Assembly (NCBI RefSeq): GCF_030704535.1
Contig: NC_081817.1
Coordinates: 3,053,001-3,117,000 of the forward strand
Direction of reading: 5' to 3'
DNA from: Vitis vinifera
Taxonomy: Eukaryota > Streptophyta > Magnoliopsida > Vitales > Vitaceae
Length of the DNA stretch: 64,000 nt
Each line of letters opens with the position of its first letter. Within the stretch, counting starts at the first letter, position 1. Under the pieces are notes generated by a model that was not told the DNA's origin, ran no database searches, and saw only the letters and a program-made list of their open reading frames with translations. The translations under genes and the position numbers were made by a program. Shown here piece after piece: positions 1-11,048 of this stretch.

Positions 1-1219
1 TTATTGATAGCAACGAATTTTCCATGAAAAACAACATGGAATTTGGGTGTCAACCAAGAAAATATACGTATATATTGAAAAGTGATATAAGATGTTAAGT
101 GTCATTCTAACAAAAGTTTTAATGCATAAAATCTTAATTTAAGAATGTAAAGAAAAAATAATCAACATCAAAATATACGAGGTTTTAATGTGATTTAGTC
201 AATTATGTTTACATCCACAATTAAGAAAAAAATCATTTTACTATACTACAAAGAATATTAAAAAGAACAAAAATTAGAAATATTTATTGATTTATAAAAT
301 ATTTCATATTTCTTCACTTTTTGTATTTAATTACACCTTTAACCATAAACCCCTCGCTCCACTCTTTCTTATTCCTTCTCCTATTTCTATTCACTTCATG
401 TAATTTTCTATTGTTTTATAACTTTTTATTCTTATAATCTAAAATATTTATAAAAGTATTTATAATACTTTTTTTATTTTATAAAAAAAATATAATATTA
501 TTATAATGATATAAGGAATTTGGAACTTTTGTCAAAAATAACAATTCCCACTTTTTTTTATATCCAGATTATTTATATCCAAATTCTACCTCACTCCTAC
601 CCGGCTGTCACCACCCTTTGATTCCATCCTTGTGAACACAACTATTTCCACGCACCTACGTTGAAATGAAATGTATGTTCATTTCAACGTTCTCTGAAGC
701 TACTCTCCATGGAGGAAGAAATTACATAAGAAACCACTACTAAACTTCTAATTGATTTAGGAAAGACCAATATAATCCTAAGAGTTGATCGGTTCAAACT
801 CTCAAATGATAAAATATTGGTGGCATTGGCCAAGTGTGCTTAAAAATGGCCAGTTTTGTTCAACAAACACAAATACATGAGCCTCAGAACTCGTCTTTAA
901 GTACCCTAACATACATCATATATTTATTCTTCATGTATCTGAAACGGAGGCCTGGATGATTTTCTGGCCTGGTTCGGTGGTTCCTCGTTCTAACACGGTA
1001 TTGTTGATGTTTCAATGTTGACCGTCAACAATAAAAAAATCCCCAAAAATTAATTTCTAGGGATTTTGCTCAACAATTTGTATATGATTAATCCAATATA
1101 TATATCTTAAATTGGAATGGCCTATTTATTATTCATATCCAAGAGAACATGTTATTTAATCATTTTTCTACCAAATAGCCTTTAATGAGAATTACAAATA
1201 AAATTAATACTAAAAAATT
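1..1219. other. AT-rich intergenic DNA
   Basis: No gene is visible. The DNA is AT-rich with many short A/T runs. The part from about 660 to 845 matches 7330-7460 plus 7822-7930 by eye (shared words include TGTTCATTTCAACGTT-like and GAAACCACT-like strings), so it belongs to the duplicated unit that carries the first DC1 gene. Confidence 0.6.
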
Positions 1220-1220
1220 T

Positions 1221-1493
1221 AGAGTTTATTTGACAACTGTTTTTAAAAATACTTTTAACAACTAAAAATTATTTATGTTTTTTATTTTCTATTCTTAATA
1301 ACAGTGTTTTCAAAAAAATATTTTTTAGTTGTTTTTATTTGTTTTCTAAAAACTATTTTTAAAAACATATTTAAATTTTTTTAAAAGATTTCAATTTTTC
1401 AAACAAGTTTTTGTTCTACAAAATATTATAGAATAATTTTCAAAAACAATTATCAAAATCTATTTTTTAAAGCGATTACCAAATATGCCCTTA
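1221..1493. mobile_element. MITE-like element, hAT-type ends
   Basis: The left end begins TAGAGTTTATTTGACAACTG and the right end, read on the minus strand, begins TAAGGGCATATTTGGTAATC. These are imperfect terminal inverted repeats of the kind seen in plant hAT-type MITEs. The interior is A/T-rich with no coding capacity. I could not settle an exact target-site duplication. Its absence from the second unit could not be confirmed by eye. Confidence 0.4.
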
Positions 1494-1734
1494 ATTTTCC
1501 TCAAAATCAAAACCCTGCTTTTATGTTCTTCCATGAAGACTTGGTTTTTTGTTTTTTTTCTTCCTATTTCCTTCCCCTTTCCTACTCTCTTCCAAAAAAA
1601 AGAAAAAAGAAAAAAGAAAACAACTTAGGGTGTGAGGTGGCCTTTCAATCTTTGACCGGGTCAGTGTCCATGACCAATCTCCATTACCAGGCCAAATCAT
1701 ACCCTTACACGCATCAAGCTTTTATTTAGTTAAT

Positions 1735-1832
1735 TCCATGTTCAACCATCACGTGCGAAGCCCTACAAACCATAAGCCACGGCAAAACGACCAAGAAAAT
1801 TTTCCACATGAAACGGTGGGAAAGCTCCGACT
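1735..1832 (+). promoter_or_regulatory. conserved DC1-upstream block, copy A
   Basis: The core reads GAAGCCCTACAAACCAT, then a purine-rich stretch with ACGACCAAGAAAATTTTCC and GGGAAAGCTCCGACT. The same order of words occurs at 9785-9878 upstream of the second DC1 gene and, more diverged, three times at 13661-14097 upstream of the third. It lies about 1.6-1.7 kb before the likely start codon. Its function is unknown. It could be a distal regulatory element or a relic of an older exon or repeat. Confidence 0.5.
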
Positions 1833-2109
1833 GGTTAACAGGATACAAACCATTACCAAGGAAAATGACTGTCTGCCTCTTTAGGCTTTTTTTTTTTTTT
1901 TTTAAATGGGCTCCAATAATATATGATATGATTATTTTACCATTTGAGGATGGCCTTGGCTGATTTGCAAGATGGGAGAGAAGAAAAGTCAAGGTTCGTG
2001 ATATCTTCTGGGTCTACCAAAAGAAAAGGCCATGTATGTTCCTGATGGGCCCCTATAGGATCCAGATGGGCCACCCATTGTGATCTAAATGGGTCATGAC
2101 ACCTTCCTT

Positions 2110-2170
2110 GCTGCCCACTCCAACACGCCTCATTGACCCCAGTCAATAGTAAACGACCCGCTTTATCGAT
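2110..2170 (+). promoter_or_regulatory. conserved block with facing W-box cores, copy A
   Basis: CCCACTCCAACACGCCTC is followed by ATTGACCCCAGTCAATAG. This places a TTGACC W-box next to a reverse-oriented GTCAA, the core bound by plant WRKY factors. The same block is kept at 9954-9995 in the second unit. W-boxes are common by chance; conservation of the pair in both units is what makes it worth listing. Regulation by WRKY proteins is inference. Confidence 0.4.
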
Positions 2171-3224
2171 GTTCAATTTGGAGGACACATTTCCTTCAAC
2201 CAACATTTTTGAATGCCAAAAATTTTAAATTCAATCCCATCAATCAATTTTAAAATAAATATAAACATACCTTTCAAGTTTTTTCAATTATTCTATTTAA
2301 TGCGAATCGGACCGACCGTTTTTGTAAATATCCTTTATACATTATGTATCAATATTAATTAAATAATATTTATATTATTTACGTATATCTTCTTTTATGA
2401 CCGTGGTCCATGAGCAAAAATGGTTATAATTTGATATTAGATAAATTATCATCAAATTAACTATTTAGAATAGACTGCCCACATCCTGATCCATCTTGTT
2501 CAAAATAATTTTCATCTTCATTGAGTAAAAGAATTAAACAAGATAGGATAGGTGTCTTCACCTCATTTTATTTTTTTACAAAAAAAAAAAATATTTTTAA
2601 AAGAATTTAAATTATACAAAAATAAATATATTTTATAAATAATTAAAATATTATAATGATTTGTAATTTATATTTATAAAAAAATTATTTATTATTATTT
2701 TTACATATTAAAAATAGTAAATAAAAAATTTTAATTAAATTATTTTTTTAAAATCGATTTATATATAATTTAGGTGAGAGTCATAAGAAAAGGCAATGCC
2801 CAAACTCAGGTTTAAAACAGAAAGAAAAAAAAAATTCTCAAAAGCCACCCATGATTTATGTTAATTACAAATCGGTCCAACTGCGGATGGGAGAGGACGA
2901 GTCCCATCGCCATTGCCATGCCTAAAGGAGCTTCAACGAAAGACGCACGTCTTCGTGAGGGTGTATTTGTAATATTATAAGATTATTAATTTCTTTAGCC
3001 AAGCCCAAACAGGTTGTTGACTCCGACTTGTGTAACCTAACAACATCAAGGCAAATAAAAATAAAGAGATTTTTAGCGGTTTATGGGAAATCTCCTGCAG
3101 CTTGCTGATGGGTCGTTGTCCATCTAGAACTCTCGTTAAACCTTTACGTAGATTCTGGGAAGTTTCAGAATTAACTCTCCCAGTTTCAGAGAAAATGATC
3201 AACTCCATGTTGAGATAAATTTTA

Positions 3225-3235
3225 TATATAAATAG
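3225..3235 (+). promoter_or_regulatory. TATA box of first DC1 gene
   Basis: TATATAAATAG lies about 45 bases before the end of a short first leader exon (donor at 3281/3282) and is matched by TATATATATAG in the same place in the second unit (10815-10825). Confidence 0.6.
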
Positions 3236-3281
3236 ATAAACCTCAAAGGGCATGCATCAACACCACAAATAGCAGAAACAG

Positions 3282-3451
3282 GTAATCAACTACTCTTTTA
3301 ACCTTTCTTTTCTTGACCTAGTTTTCGTTATCATGGTTTGTAGTTAGGGAACTGCGGCATCCCTCTGCTCTCTAAAATCTTACAAGATTTTGTTTGTACT
3401 TTGTAGACGATATTATGTAGCATAACAATCCAAAACTATACATGTGTGCAG
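3282..3451 (+). other. predicted leader (5' UTR) intron, first DC1 gene
   Basis: The donor GTAATC follows AGCAGAAACAG, and the acceptor is TGTGTGCAG. The second DC1 gene has the same arrangement at 10868-11016. An ATG lies ten bases before the acceptor and is in frame with the coding region, so an unspliced transcript would add twelve residues. Confidence 0.65.
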
Positions 3452-3477
3452 GTACAGGAGAGCTGTCATCGATCCTC

Positions 3478-4323
3478 ATGTCGTCCATCTACTCATCGTA
3501 CTTCATGAAGGATTTGTGCCCCTCTGAAAACATAACGGCAAGCTTCCACCCACACCCTCTCCGGCTGAAGGATGCTCACGAAACGCCATATTATTGTGTG
3601 GGATGTAAGGAGAAAGGCTTAGGAAAGTGCTACCAGTGTGAAGATCCTGAAAATTGCGACTACCATCTTCATCGGCAGTGCTGTGATTTATCCATGTTAT
3701 GCGAGAGTGGCCGCTCCTCCTCCATCAAATTCTCATTCCTGGAGAGTAAGAAATGTGACTTTGTATTTCAGAAGGAAGCCCCAGGAGCCAATCAGAGAGG
3801 TTGTGATGCATGTGGGAGGGACGTGAAAGGGTGGTCTTACCAGTGTAAAATGTGTAAGATACCCCATTATTTACACCCCTGTTGCGCCAAACTTCCCATC
3901 AACCAAAAAGGGGAGAAGGGGATTGTGCTTGATCTTAAAGCCAAGACCTCATCAAAGTGCCTAGAATGTGGAAGTAAGAATATTTCCCAAGGACTCAGGG
4001 GCTGGTTCTACGCTTCCAACTGTGGGAAACACTGTTATCATGTTGGGTGTGTTATGGACATGGTTCTGAAGAATTTGGAGAAGGGTGGTCATGGGTGTGA
4101 TGATGGTCGATATCTTATCAAAGAAACTAATGATGAGAGGAAGAGTTGCAGCTGTGAATCCTTGACAAGGGCTCAAAGCGGAGCTATCACAAAGCGAAGT
4201 CGAAAGGTGGGGACGATGAAGTTTATAACGGAGGCAACAATCATTGTTCTCAACCTCATTATTTCTGCCATATTGGGGATTCCGATTACTAATGCTTGTG
4301 TTGCTTTCTATAACTTGTTTTAA
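3478..4323 (+). CDS. DC1 (C1-like) zinc-finger protein, first tandem copy
   Basis: This encodes a 281-residue Cys/His-rich protein of the plant DC1 (divergent C1) family. Members are thought to bind zinc and perhaps lipids or other small signals, and many respond to stress or pathogens; the role of this one is unknown. Three modules are visible: about residues 24-69 (HPHPL, CxxC, YHLHRQCC), 107-137 (CDACGRDVKGW, CKMC, HYLHPCC) and 161-191 (CLEC, GLRGW, HCYHVGC). Residues 249-272 form a hydrophobic C-terminal segment that may be a membrane anchor. The frame opens upstream at 3442, but the bases just before 3452 look like an intron acceptor (TGTGTGCAG). A matching donor lies at 3282 in a leader exon after the TATA box. 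I therefore take the ATG at 3478, which is the first one left after splicing. The paralogue at 11049 has the same layout. Family call is firm; start is likely. Confidence 0.85.
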   Translation: MSSIYSSYFMKDLCPSENITASFHPHPLRLKDAHETPYYCVGCKEKGLGKCYQCEDPENCDYHLHRQCCDLSMLCESGRSSSIKFSFLESKKCDFVFQKEAPGANQRGCDACGRDVKGWSYQCKMCKIPHYLHPCCAKLPINQKGEKGIVLDLKAKTSSKCLECGSKNISQGLRGWFYASNCGKHCYHVGCVMDMVLKNLEKGGHGCDDGRYLIKETNDERKSCSCESLTRAQSGAITKRSRKVGTMKFITEATIIVLNLIISAILGIPITNACVAFYNLF

Positions 4324-6419
4324 TGCATGTGTTTTGATCCTCTACAATTAGTTAGTTTTGTTTTATTTTTTCTGGATCGTTTCATGCACAAATGATATTG
4401 CTGTCCCTATCCCTTTGCAATAAATATTTTCTACAGAACTCTTTTCTTTTCTTTTATTTTCTTCTTTTCCAGTTTCTTATTGAAAGAGACAGCACACTGA
4501 ACCATGAACATCATTTTTAGTTATTGTCTACATGTCAATTTTTCTCTTGTTTTTATGTTTGGAAAATTCTAAGTCATTGATTTGATATCGCTAAACTTGC
4601 AGCCTAGGTCTTTTAAAATACAGAGAAAAATGCAGACTAATAAACAAAATAAAACCGGGTAAATCAAAATAAAAAAATCAAATCAAATTAAAATATAAAA
4701 TAATAAGATCAAATTATATATCTATTTTTTTTAGGGCATTCAAAGCATTGCAACTTTCAACGGTCAAATCTTTGTCTTATTTTTTAAAATTAATTAATCA
4801 ATGGACCCATAAAAAGGCCTTCCTTTCTCTTCGCAGCAACTTCGCCACACTCTCTCATCTTCTTTGTTCCCCTGTACCGTGTTGCCGGGCTATTTAAGGA
4901 AGTTCTTCCCATGTGTCCGCGTGCCCCACTGCCCTTTCCATCCCATTAGCTAGGAAAGGACTCACTCATCATTAGAAAAGATTTTTAAGATTACCTTTCT
5001 GGAAGGGCCATCTTTCATCTTCATTAAGTTATTATTATTTGTTGTCGCATTGTACTAGAAATAAAAAAATAATATCAATATTTTAAAAATTCAACCGATC
5101 AAACCCTGATTTGGTTTGCTTAAGCTTTTGAGTCCAAACGAACTTTGGACTAACATTGAACCGGATGAATAGGACAAAACCGGATATGGTTCAACAAACT
5201 TTTTACATTTTGTTTTTTTTTGGGGGGGGGGGGGGGGGTGGGGGCAGGGGAAACAGGCCTTGGTTTCTGTGGGGCCACACATCATTTCATTGCCCAGCCT
5301 TTTGGCCCAGGGCCCACTCGTGATGCAAGTAGGTGAAAGTGAAATGAGGAATTAAAGGTCTTTCTATGTTACTTTTCCGATGTGGGACAAGTATAGGAAC
5401 TAATTTTTTTTTTTTAAATCAGCATTTAAATATACCTAGCTTGCAAGTCTAAGGCTTGGATCTCGGACGTAAGGTTCAAATAAGTATGGTTGCATTAACC
5501 TGCTACCTCACCGGTTTTTTCTAAGAGTTATAAAAAAAGATAATAAAATAGATGTATTATTTTAAAAATTCATATCAAATATCTAATATATTTTTAAACT
5601 TATAAAATAATAAGATATATATAAAATGACATAATATTCTTTTGGTCTTAATTTATATTTTCACATTTGAATATTATAAAGTTTTTATTTAGTAAAATTT
5701 AAAACATTAATATATTTAATAAAAGATGAAAAAATAAATATTATTGATTTTAAATTTTATTTATATTAATAAAATTTTAAAATTATTTTTAATTTCAATC
5801 AAATATAAATTATATATTTATGATATTATTGGTTCAATTATGATTCAACCATCGATTTAACCACTAAATTGTGAATCAATAAGGTTTCAATTCACTTAAT
5901 TCTAAAAAATATTGAATAATATTAATGGAATCCTTGGAGCTAATTTTCATAATAATTGTTTTTTTAATTATTTTCCCAAACTGCCCCTCCTTATTTGTAC
6001 CTCAGATGCAAAAGCATGTATATATAATTACTTATATTTCAGAAAGCAACCAGAGAATATACTCCTTGATGAATCTTTGTCTTCTTGTCTGACTCCAAGC
6101 AACTTCCTCACAGCCTCTCCGTCGGTCAACTGTCGTGCATGCATCAAAGTTTGGGCAGTTCATGGGAAATTGCCGTCATGGCCTGTCTAATCCAGTGGAA
6201 TTTTCGTGAAATTATCAAACTCGGCATTATATATTAATTAAATTTAGTCAATGATAACGTATATGCCAGCCCATAATTTATGCATGTATCACACAACCAC
6301 CTAACGTCGGAACCTTCGGCATTCATTTAGTTCCAGCCCATGAACAAAACACAACAAAGAAATTTTCTCAGGAAAATCTGTTGAAAATTTGCCAAATGAA
6401 AAAAAAAAAATAATCTTAT
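4324..6419. other. intergenic DNA after first DC1 gene
   Basis: No gene is seen. It holds a 3' flank similar to that of the second DC1 gene, AT-rich DNA, a poly-T/poly-G run at 5213-5247, and a short CCGATGTGGGACA word near 5378 of the type found at the ends of small plant LTR elements. About 5930-6060 matches 12700-12800 in the second unit (CCCAAACTGCCCCTCC and neighbours). Confidence 0.5.
5213..5247 (+). repeat. poly-T then poly-G run
   Basis: A run of T is followed at 5222-5238 by seventeen G, then further G clusters. A G run of this length is rare in plant DNA, can form a G-quadruplex and is prone to sequencing length error. Confidence 0.9.
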
Positions 6420-6565
6420 TTTAGGGTTCCATGACTTTTCAGCCTTTCAGTTTCCCTTCTTCCAAACAACTTCCCCCACAACCCTCAACCCGCACTCCCC
6501 ACACCCCCGCAATTTCCCTCAACCCGCAATTTCTCTTGCCGTCCATTTTCAAACAACATCGTCAT
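6420..6565 (+). repeat. C-rich module, copy 1
   Basis: Begins TTTAGGGTTCCATGACTTTT, then CTTCCAAACAACTTCC, a run of CCCCACACCCCCGCAATT type and ATTAATTAATTATCTG. Two further copies lie at 13274-13455 and 13486-13660, so the module marks the end of each duplicated unit. Confidence 0.75.
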
Positions 6566-7448
6566 TAATTAATTATCTGCGAAATGGAAAAACAAAGTAA
6601 TATTGAAGAAGATGTGCAGATTTTCTTAATAAACTGAGAATTGGTTGCAGATTTTCAATTCTCGTGCAGATTTTCTCTACTCGGCGTGGAGAATTATAGA
6701 AGATGTGCCGAAAATGTCCTTGCAAACCTCTCCTCATTTCAGAGAAAAGGAAGATGTTTTATTCAATTTAAATTATATCAATTGAAAAAACTATCTACAT
6801 TTATTATCACAATAACTAAAAAAAAATCTGATACCTACTAAAATTTTGAAATTTCAAATTTAAGTTGTTCAAAATATATGACAAAATTTGGATAGTTGAA
6901 TGAAGAAATAAATATATTAGGGGTACAAAGTAACGAGACTAAAGATCTAAATTGCACATATGATACTATTTAATTGATTGTGTTTTTTTTAGGTACCAAT
7001 TTCGTATTATAACTGACCCCACTAACTAAGAATAATACCGAGATTCGAATGAAAGAGTTTTATCTAATATGATAAATGGATGTGCCTCGAATGCATCTAA
7101 TCGTGTTCATCTTAAAATGTTTTATCTTGATACTAATATTGAAGAAGAAATCATTAGAAAACCCCTATTGAATTTCCCAATTTGTTCATCTCAACTTCTC
7201 ACAAGAAATCATATAAAAAAAACCACTGCTAAATACCATGGTGTGTTCATCATTTGAACTTTCTCTATTTTGAAAACTTCAAATATATATATAGAAATCA
7301 TATGTGAAATCACTATTAAATTTCCCTATGTGTTCATTTCAACTTTCTTTGAAGCTATTCTCCATCATAAGTGCTTAATTGGAAGTTTCAACAAATTTTA
7401 TAATAGTCTATCTTTATAGTTGTATAAAGGAAGAAAACATACGAAACT

Positions 7449-7821
7449 TGTGATGTCCCACATCGGATATGAGAGAATGTTCCTAACGCTATATATGTAG
7501 AGACTCCTCTTAACCAAGTAGACGCGTTTTAAACCCGTGAGGGCCCCTTTGGGCTTATAGCGGACAATATCTACATGGTTGGGTGCGGGTTGTTATAAAT
7601 GGTATCAAAGCCGATCCCCGACCCCAGTGTAGGGGTTTATTTGGCCCCGTAAGGCCCTGCAATCCCGGGTGTTTGTGATGTCCCACATTGGATATGGAGA
7701 ATATTCCTGGCGCTATATATGTAGAGACTCTTCTTAACCAAGTAGACTCGTTTTAAAGCCATGAGGGCCTCTTTGGGTCCAAAACGGACAATATCTACAT
7801 GATTGGGAGCGGGTTGTTACA
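7449..7821 (+). mobile_element. SMART/TRIM-type miniature LTR element
   Basis: Two direct repeats of about 149 bases (7449-7597 and 7674-7821) begin TGTGATGTCCCACAT; the second ends in TTACA. Directly after the first comes TGGTATCAAAGCC (7600-7612), a near match to the initiator Met-tRNA primer site used by Copia-type elements. Only about 75 bases separate the repeats, so there is no coding capacity; it would have moved with help from other elements. Flanks AAACT and AAACC suggest a five-base target duplication with one difference. The equivalent spot in unit 1 (about 727-740) lacks the element. The two ends differ at a number of sites, so it is not recent. Confidence 0.85.
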
Positions 7822-7930
7822 AAACCACTTCTACACTTCTTTGCGTGTTAGTCACAACTTTATCTAATGTTGGTCTTGTCATGAAATCTTCAATCTTAAA
7901 GGGTTATGGAATGATAAAATTGTTGGAAGA

Positions 7931-9330
7931 TGTGCTCATAAATGAATGAGATGTTTTTATTTTTACTTATTATTAATACCTTTTGAGAAAATTTTTTAAT
8001 ATTATTTTTGTATGCATGTTTTAGATGCTTTATAAATATAAAAAACCCTTGATTATTTAAATATGACTTTAAATATTGTATATAAGTGTTATATACATGA
8101 GGATAATATTTAAAGTAAAATAATCTAAATTTGTCCGTAATTAAAAATTAAAGTTGGGATCTTTAATTTTAAATTACTAGCGCGGTCCATTACATTCTGA
8201 ATGAAACAATCTTATCCGGATTGTTAATAATGGAATTATTGGACTGAAAACACTTTATATAATTTGATTATATAGGATTGGTACATGATTAATTATGAAT
8301 CTCTGATAAATTCCGTTATTATATAGAGCGTGCAATATTAGTCCATGATGGTCATATATGGATCGATCTCAATTTTGAGTAATTAACAAACTCCTCTTTA
8401 TTGTATTGTATTTTTTTATATATATATCAGGTAATGACACAAATACAATGTCAATTTCTTGATATATAGGAAATATAATAAAATAAATAGCTGAGAATAT
8501 TAATATATAAGATAAAATCCATTCCTTCATTAAGAAGTCAAATGGACGGTTTCATAAGTATTGATTCAAGACTTGAATAATAAGAGTGTTCAATTTATGA
8601 TTAGATTATAAATATATTATTTATTAGAAAAATCAATGGTACTTAAGGAAAAATATATAATTAAAGAGGTTAATGGAAAAACCTAGCTTTAATTATGAAC
8701 TGTTTATGGAGGATTGATTAGTATGTAGTGAATATATCAATGGACAATTCAAATCCTTTGAATATAATTATTTTTATAATTTTAAGAGTGCAATTCCATA
8801 TTTTTAGTGGAGTAATTTTGGAATTAATAATTTTGATTTTTTTTAATTAAGGTGTTAATTAATTGTCAAATTATTGGAGCTTAAAATTATAATGTCCATA
8901 GTTCCTCTCAATGACTCCTTTAAATTATGTGAACAATATTTCATGTGGGGTTAAATTTATTAATTTGGAATTACAAATTCTATATTAATTAATTTCACAC
9001 AATCTTTTCTTTTTTATTTATTGATAATAAGAGAGTGTGGTATATATATATATATATATATGGGAGAGATTTTCTCAACCCTTTTTCAAATTCAAATTAA
9101 AAAATAAAAAATTGTGTGTCAATTAAAAGAGTTGTAGAGAGAGAAAATAAGAAATTCAATTTCAAAAGGAAAAAAAAAAAAAGAACATTGTTTATTTATT
9201 TATTTATTTCAAAGAGTTTTCTATCTTCTTCACCGTCTCATGTGTTGGAAAAAAAATTTAAAATTAAGTTGTATGATTCAAAATCCCATATCAAAACGTC
9301 CACCCACTTGTGTTCATTATAATTTGAAGA
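7931..9330. other. AT-rich insertion-like segment, possible old LTR-type repeat
   Basis: No gene is seen. It starts TGTTGGAAGATGTGCTCATA directly after bases matching unit 1 (AATGATAAAAT at about 807-817), and unit 1 lacks an equivalent. That makes an insertion into the second unit likely. The start resembles the repeat at 45752. The end is not clear. Confidence 0.35.
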
Positions 9331-9784
9331 ACATCGAAAAAGATCCATGTTTTAAAGGATTTGCAGTTTTAAGATGTTTTTAGTAGAATTCAAAAGAGTT
9401 TTTAGTATCAAGATTTGAGTTTAGCCATTTGCTCACTAAGCCACCTTAATCATCCTTCATTCAATCAGTTTAAGCTACCACTTCCGGCGGCCATGAAATC
9501 CTTGGTTGCGTGGAAAAATGAAGAGGAGGCATACATGGATCACATGCATGTAAAGCTTGGGGTATTTGGCATTGAAAGCCATTAAAATATTATGATTGGA
9601 GAGTTGACTTGGCCCCTTAACGACATTGATCTTTGCGTTTAATTTTCCATGAGGGTAGGAATTGGTTTCTTTGTCGTATGTACGTGGAGTCGGTCACAGG
9701 GCAGGAACCTTCTTTCCATCTCAATTAATCATGAAGTCCCCTTCATTTTAATTTGTTAGTATATAAAGGTTAGACAGGCCTCAT

Positions 9785-9878
9785 CAACCGACCATAAGGT
9801 GTGAAGCCCTACAAACCATCATCCACGGCAAGACGACCATGAAAATTTTCCATAAGAAGCAGTGGGAAAGCTCCGACT
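9785..9878 (+). promoter_or_regulatory. conserved DC1-upstream block, copy B
   Basis: Contains GAAGCCCTACAAACCATC, CCACGGCAAGACGACCATG, AAAATTTTCCATAAGAAGC and GGGAAAGCTCCGACTT in the same order as 1735-1832. It lies about 1.2 kb before the start of the second DC1 gene. Confidence 0.5.
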
Positions 9879-9949
9879 TCCTCTTCTGATTCTTATTGCT
9901 ATCAGGATACAAGCCATTTGAATTATGCATACACACAGAACAACTTCCT

Positions 9950-9995
9950 TGCTACCCACTCCAACACGCCTCGTTGACCCAGTCAATGGTAAACG
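9950..9995 (+). promoter_or_regulatory. conserved block with facing W-box cores, copy B
   Basis: CCCACTCCAACACGCCTC then GTTGACCCAGTCAATGG repeats the arrangement at 2110-2170 with a one-base shorter spacer. Confidence 0.4.
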
Positions 9996-10814
9996 AAGGA
10001 CACATTTACTTCAATTAATATTTTTAAATGCCAAAAATTTCAAATTCAATCCATCAATAAACAAAAAGATAAGTAAATATAGGGATACTTCTCAAGTCTT
10101 TTCAAGTCTTCTATTTAATGTCCTTTGTACATAATGTGAACAAAAATAATAATATTAATTAAATAATATTTATATTATTTACATCTTCCTTTATGATCAT
10201 GGTCCATGAATAAGAATCATTGGTTGTAATTTGATATAAAGATAAATCACCATTAAATTAATGAATACAATAATCTAATCAAATTATTTTACTTTCAAAC
10301 AAAGGTATTAATAAAGTAGGTTAGGGATTACAATGAAGTTGATTATATTTAAGATTGGTTGTCGCTATTTCTATTCATCTTATTCGAAATAATTGTCATC
10401 ACCACTGGAATAAAGATATTAAATAAGATTGGATAGGATGGATATGCTAATTCTTGGAGGGGACCGGACGAACCCCATCACCATCGCCATGCATAAGAGG
10501 AGCTTCAGTGAAAGTACATCTTCGTGAGGGTGTATCATGTATGTGTGATATTATAAGATTATTTCTTTAACCAAATCCATTTTTTAATATATAATATAAA
10601 AAGGATTTGAACTTTTGGAAAATGGAACACGGTTAACTAGCAAATAGCCAAAACCGGTTATTCACTCCGACTTTCGTTACCCAACAACATCAAGGCAAAT
10701 TAAAATAAAGAGATTTTTAGAGGTACGCTAAATCCGTACGTAGATTCTGGGAAGTTTCAAAGCTTACACCCTCAGTTTCAGAGAAAATTATCAACTCCCT
10801 GTTGAGAGAAAACT

Positions 10815-10825
10815 TATATATATAG
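10815..10825 (+). promoter_or_regulatory. TATA box of second DC1 gene
   Basis: TATATATATAG in the same relation to the leader exon and donor (10867/10868) as in the first DC1 gene. Confidence 0.6.
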
Positions 10826-10867
10826 ACAAACCTCCAAGGGCATATGCATCACATACAGCAGAAACAG

Positions 10868-11016
10868 GTTTTCTTTTTTGTCCTAGTTTTCGTTATCATG
10901 ATTTGTAGTTAGGGAACTGCTGCATCCCTCTGTTCTCTAAAATCTTACAAGCATTTGTTTGTATTTTGTAGACTATATTCTGTAACATAAAAATCTAAAA
11001 CTGTACATGTGTGCAG
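10868..11016 (+). other. predicted leader (5' UTR) intron, second DC1 gene
   Basis: The donor GTTTTC follows AGCAGAAACAG, and the acceptor is TGTGTGCAG. The exon then begins with repeated GTGCAG units (GTGCAGGTGCAGGAG), giving two extra possible acceptors six and twelve bases downstream. The first paralogue has only one such unit. Confidence 0.6.
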
Positions 11017-11048
11017 GTGCAGGTGCAGGAGAGCTGTTATCGATCCTC

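Larger units (their letters stand above)
660..6565 (+). repeat. tandem segmental duplication, unit 1
   Basis: This stretch and 7330-13455 contain the same ordered blocks: the segment at 660-845, a block at 1735-1832, a W-box block at 2110-2165, the DC1 gene with TATA box and leader intron, a block near 5930-6060 and a C-rich block at 6420-6565. The offset between units changes along the way (about 6.7, 8.0, 7.6, then 6.8 kb), as expected from later insertions and deletions in each copy. The borders are approximate and were found by eye. Confidence 0.75.

Noticed and set aside
5370-5400. CCGATGTGGGACA word as a possible further SMART element
   Set aside because: Only the short common end word is present; no second repeat or primer site is seen.
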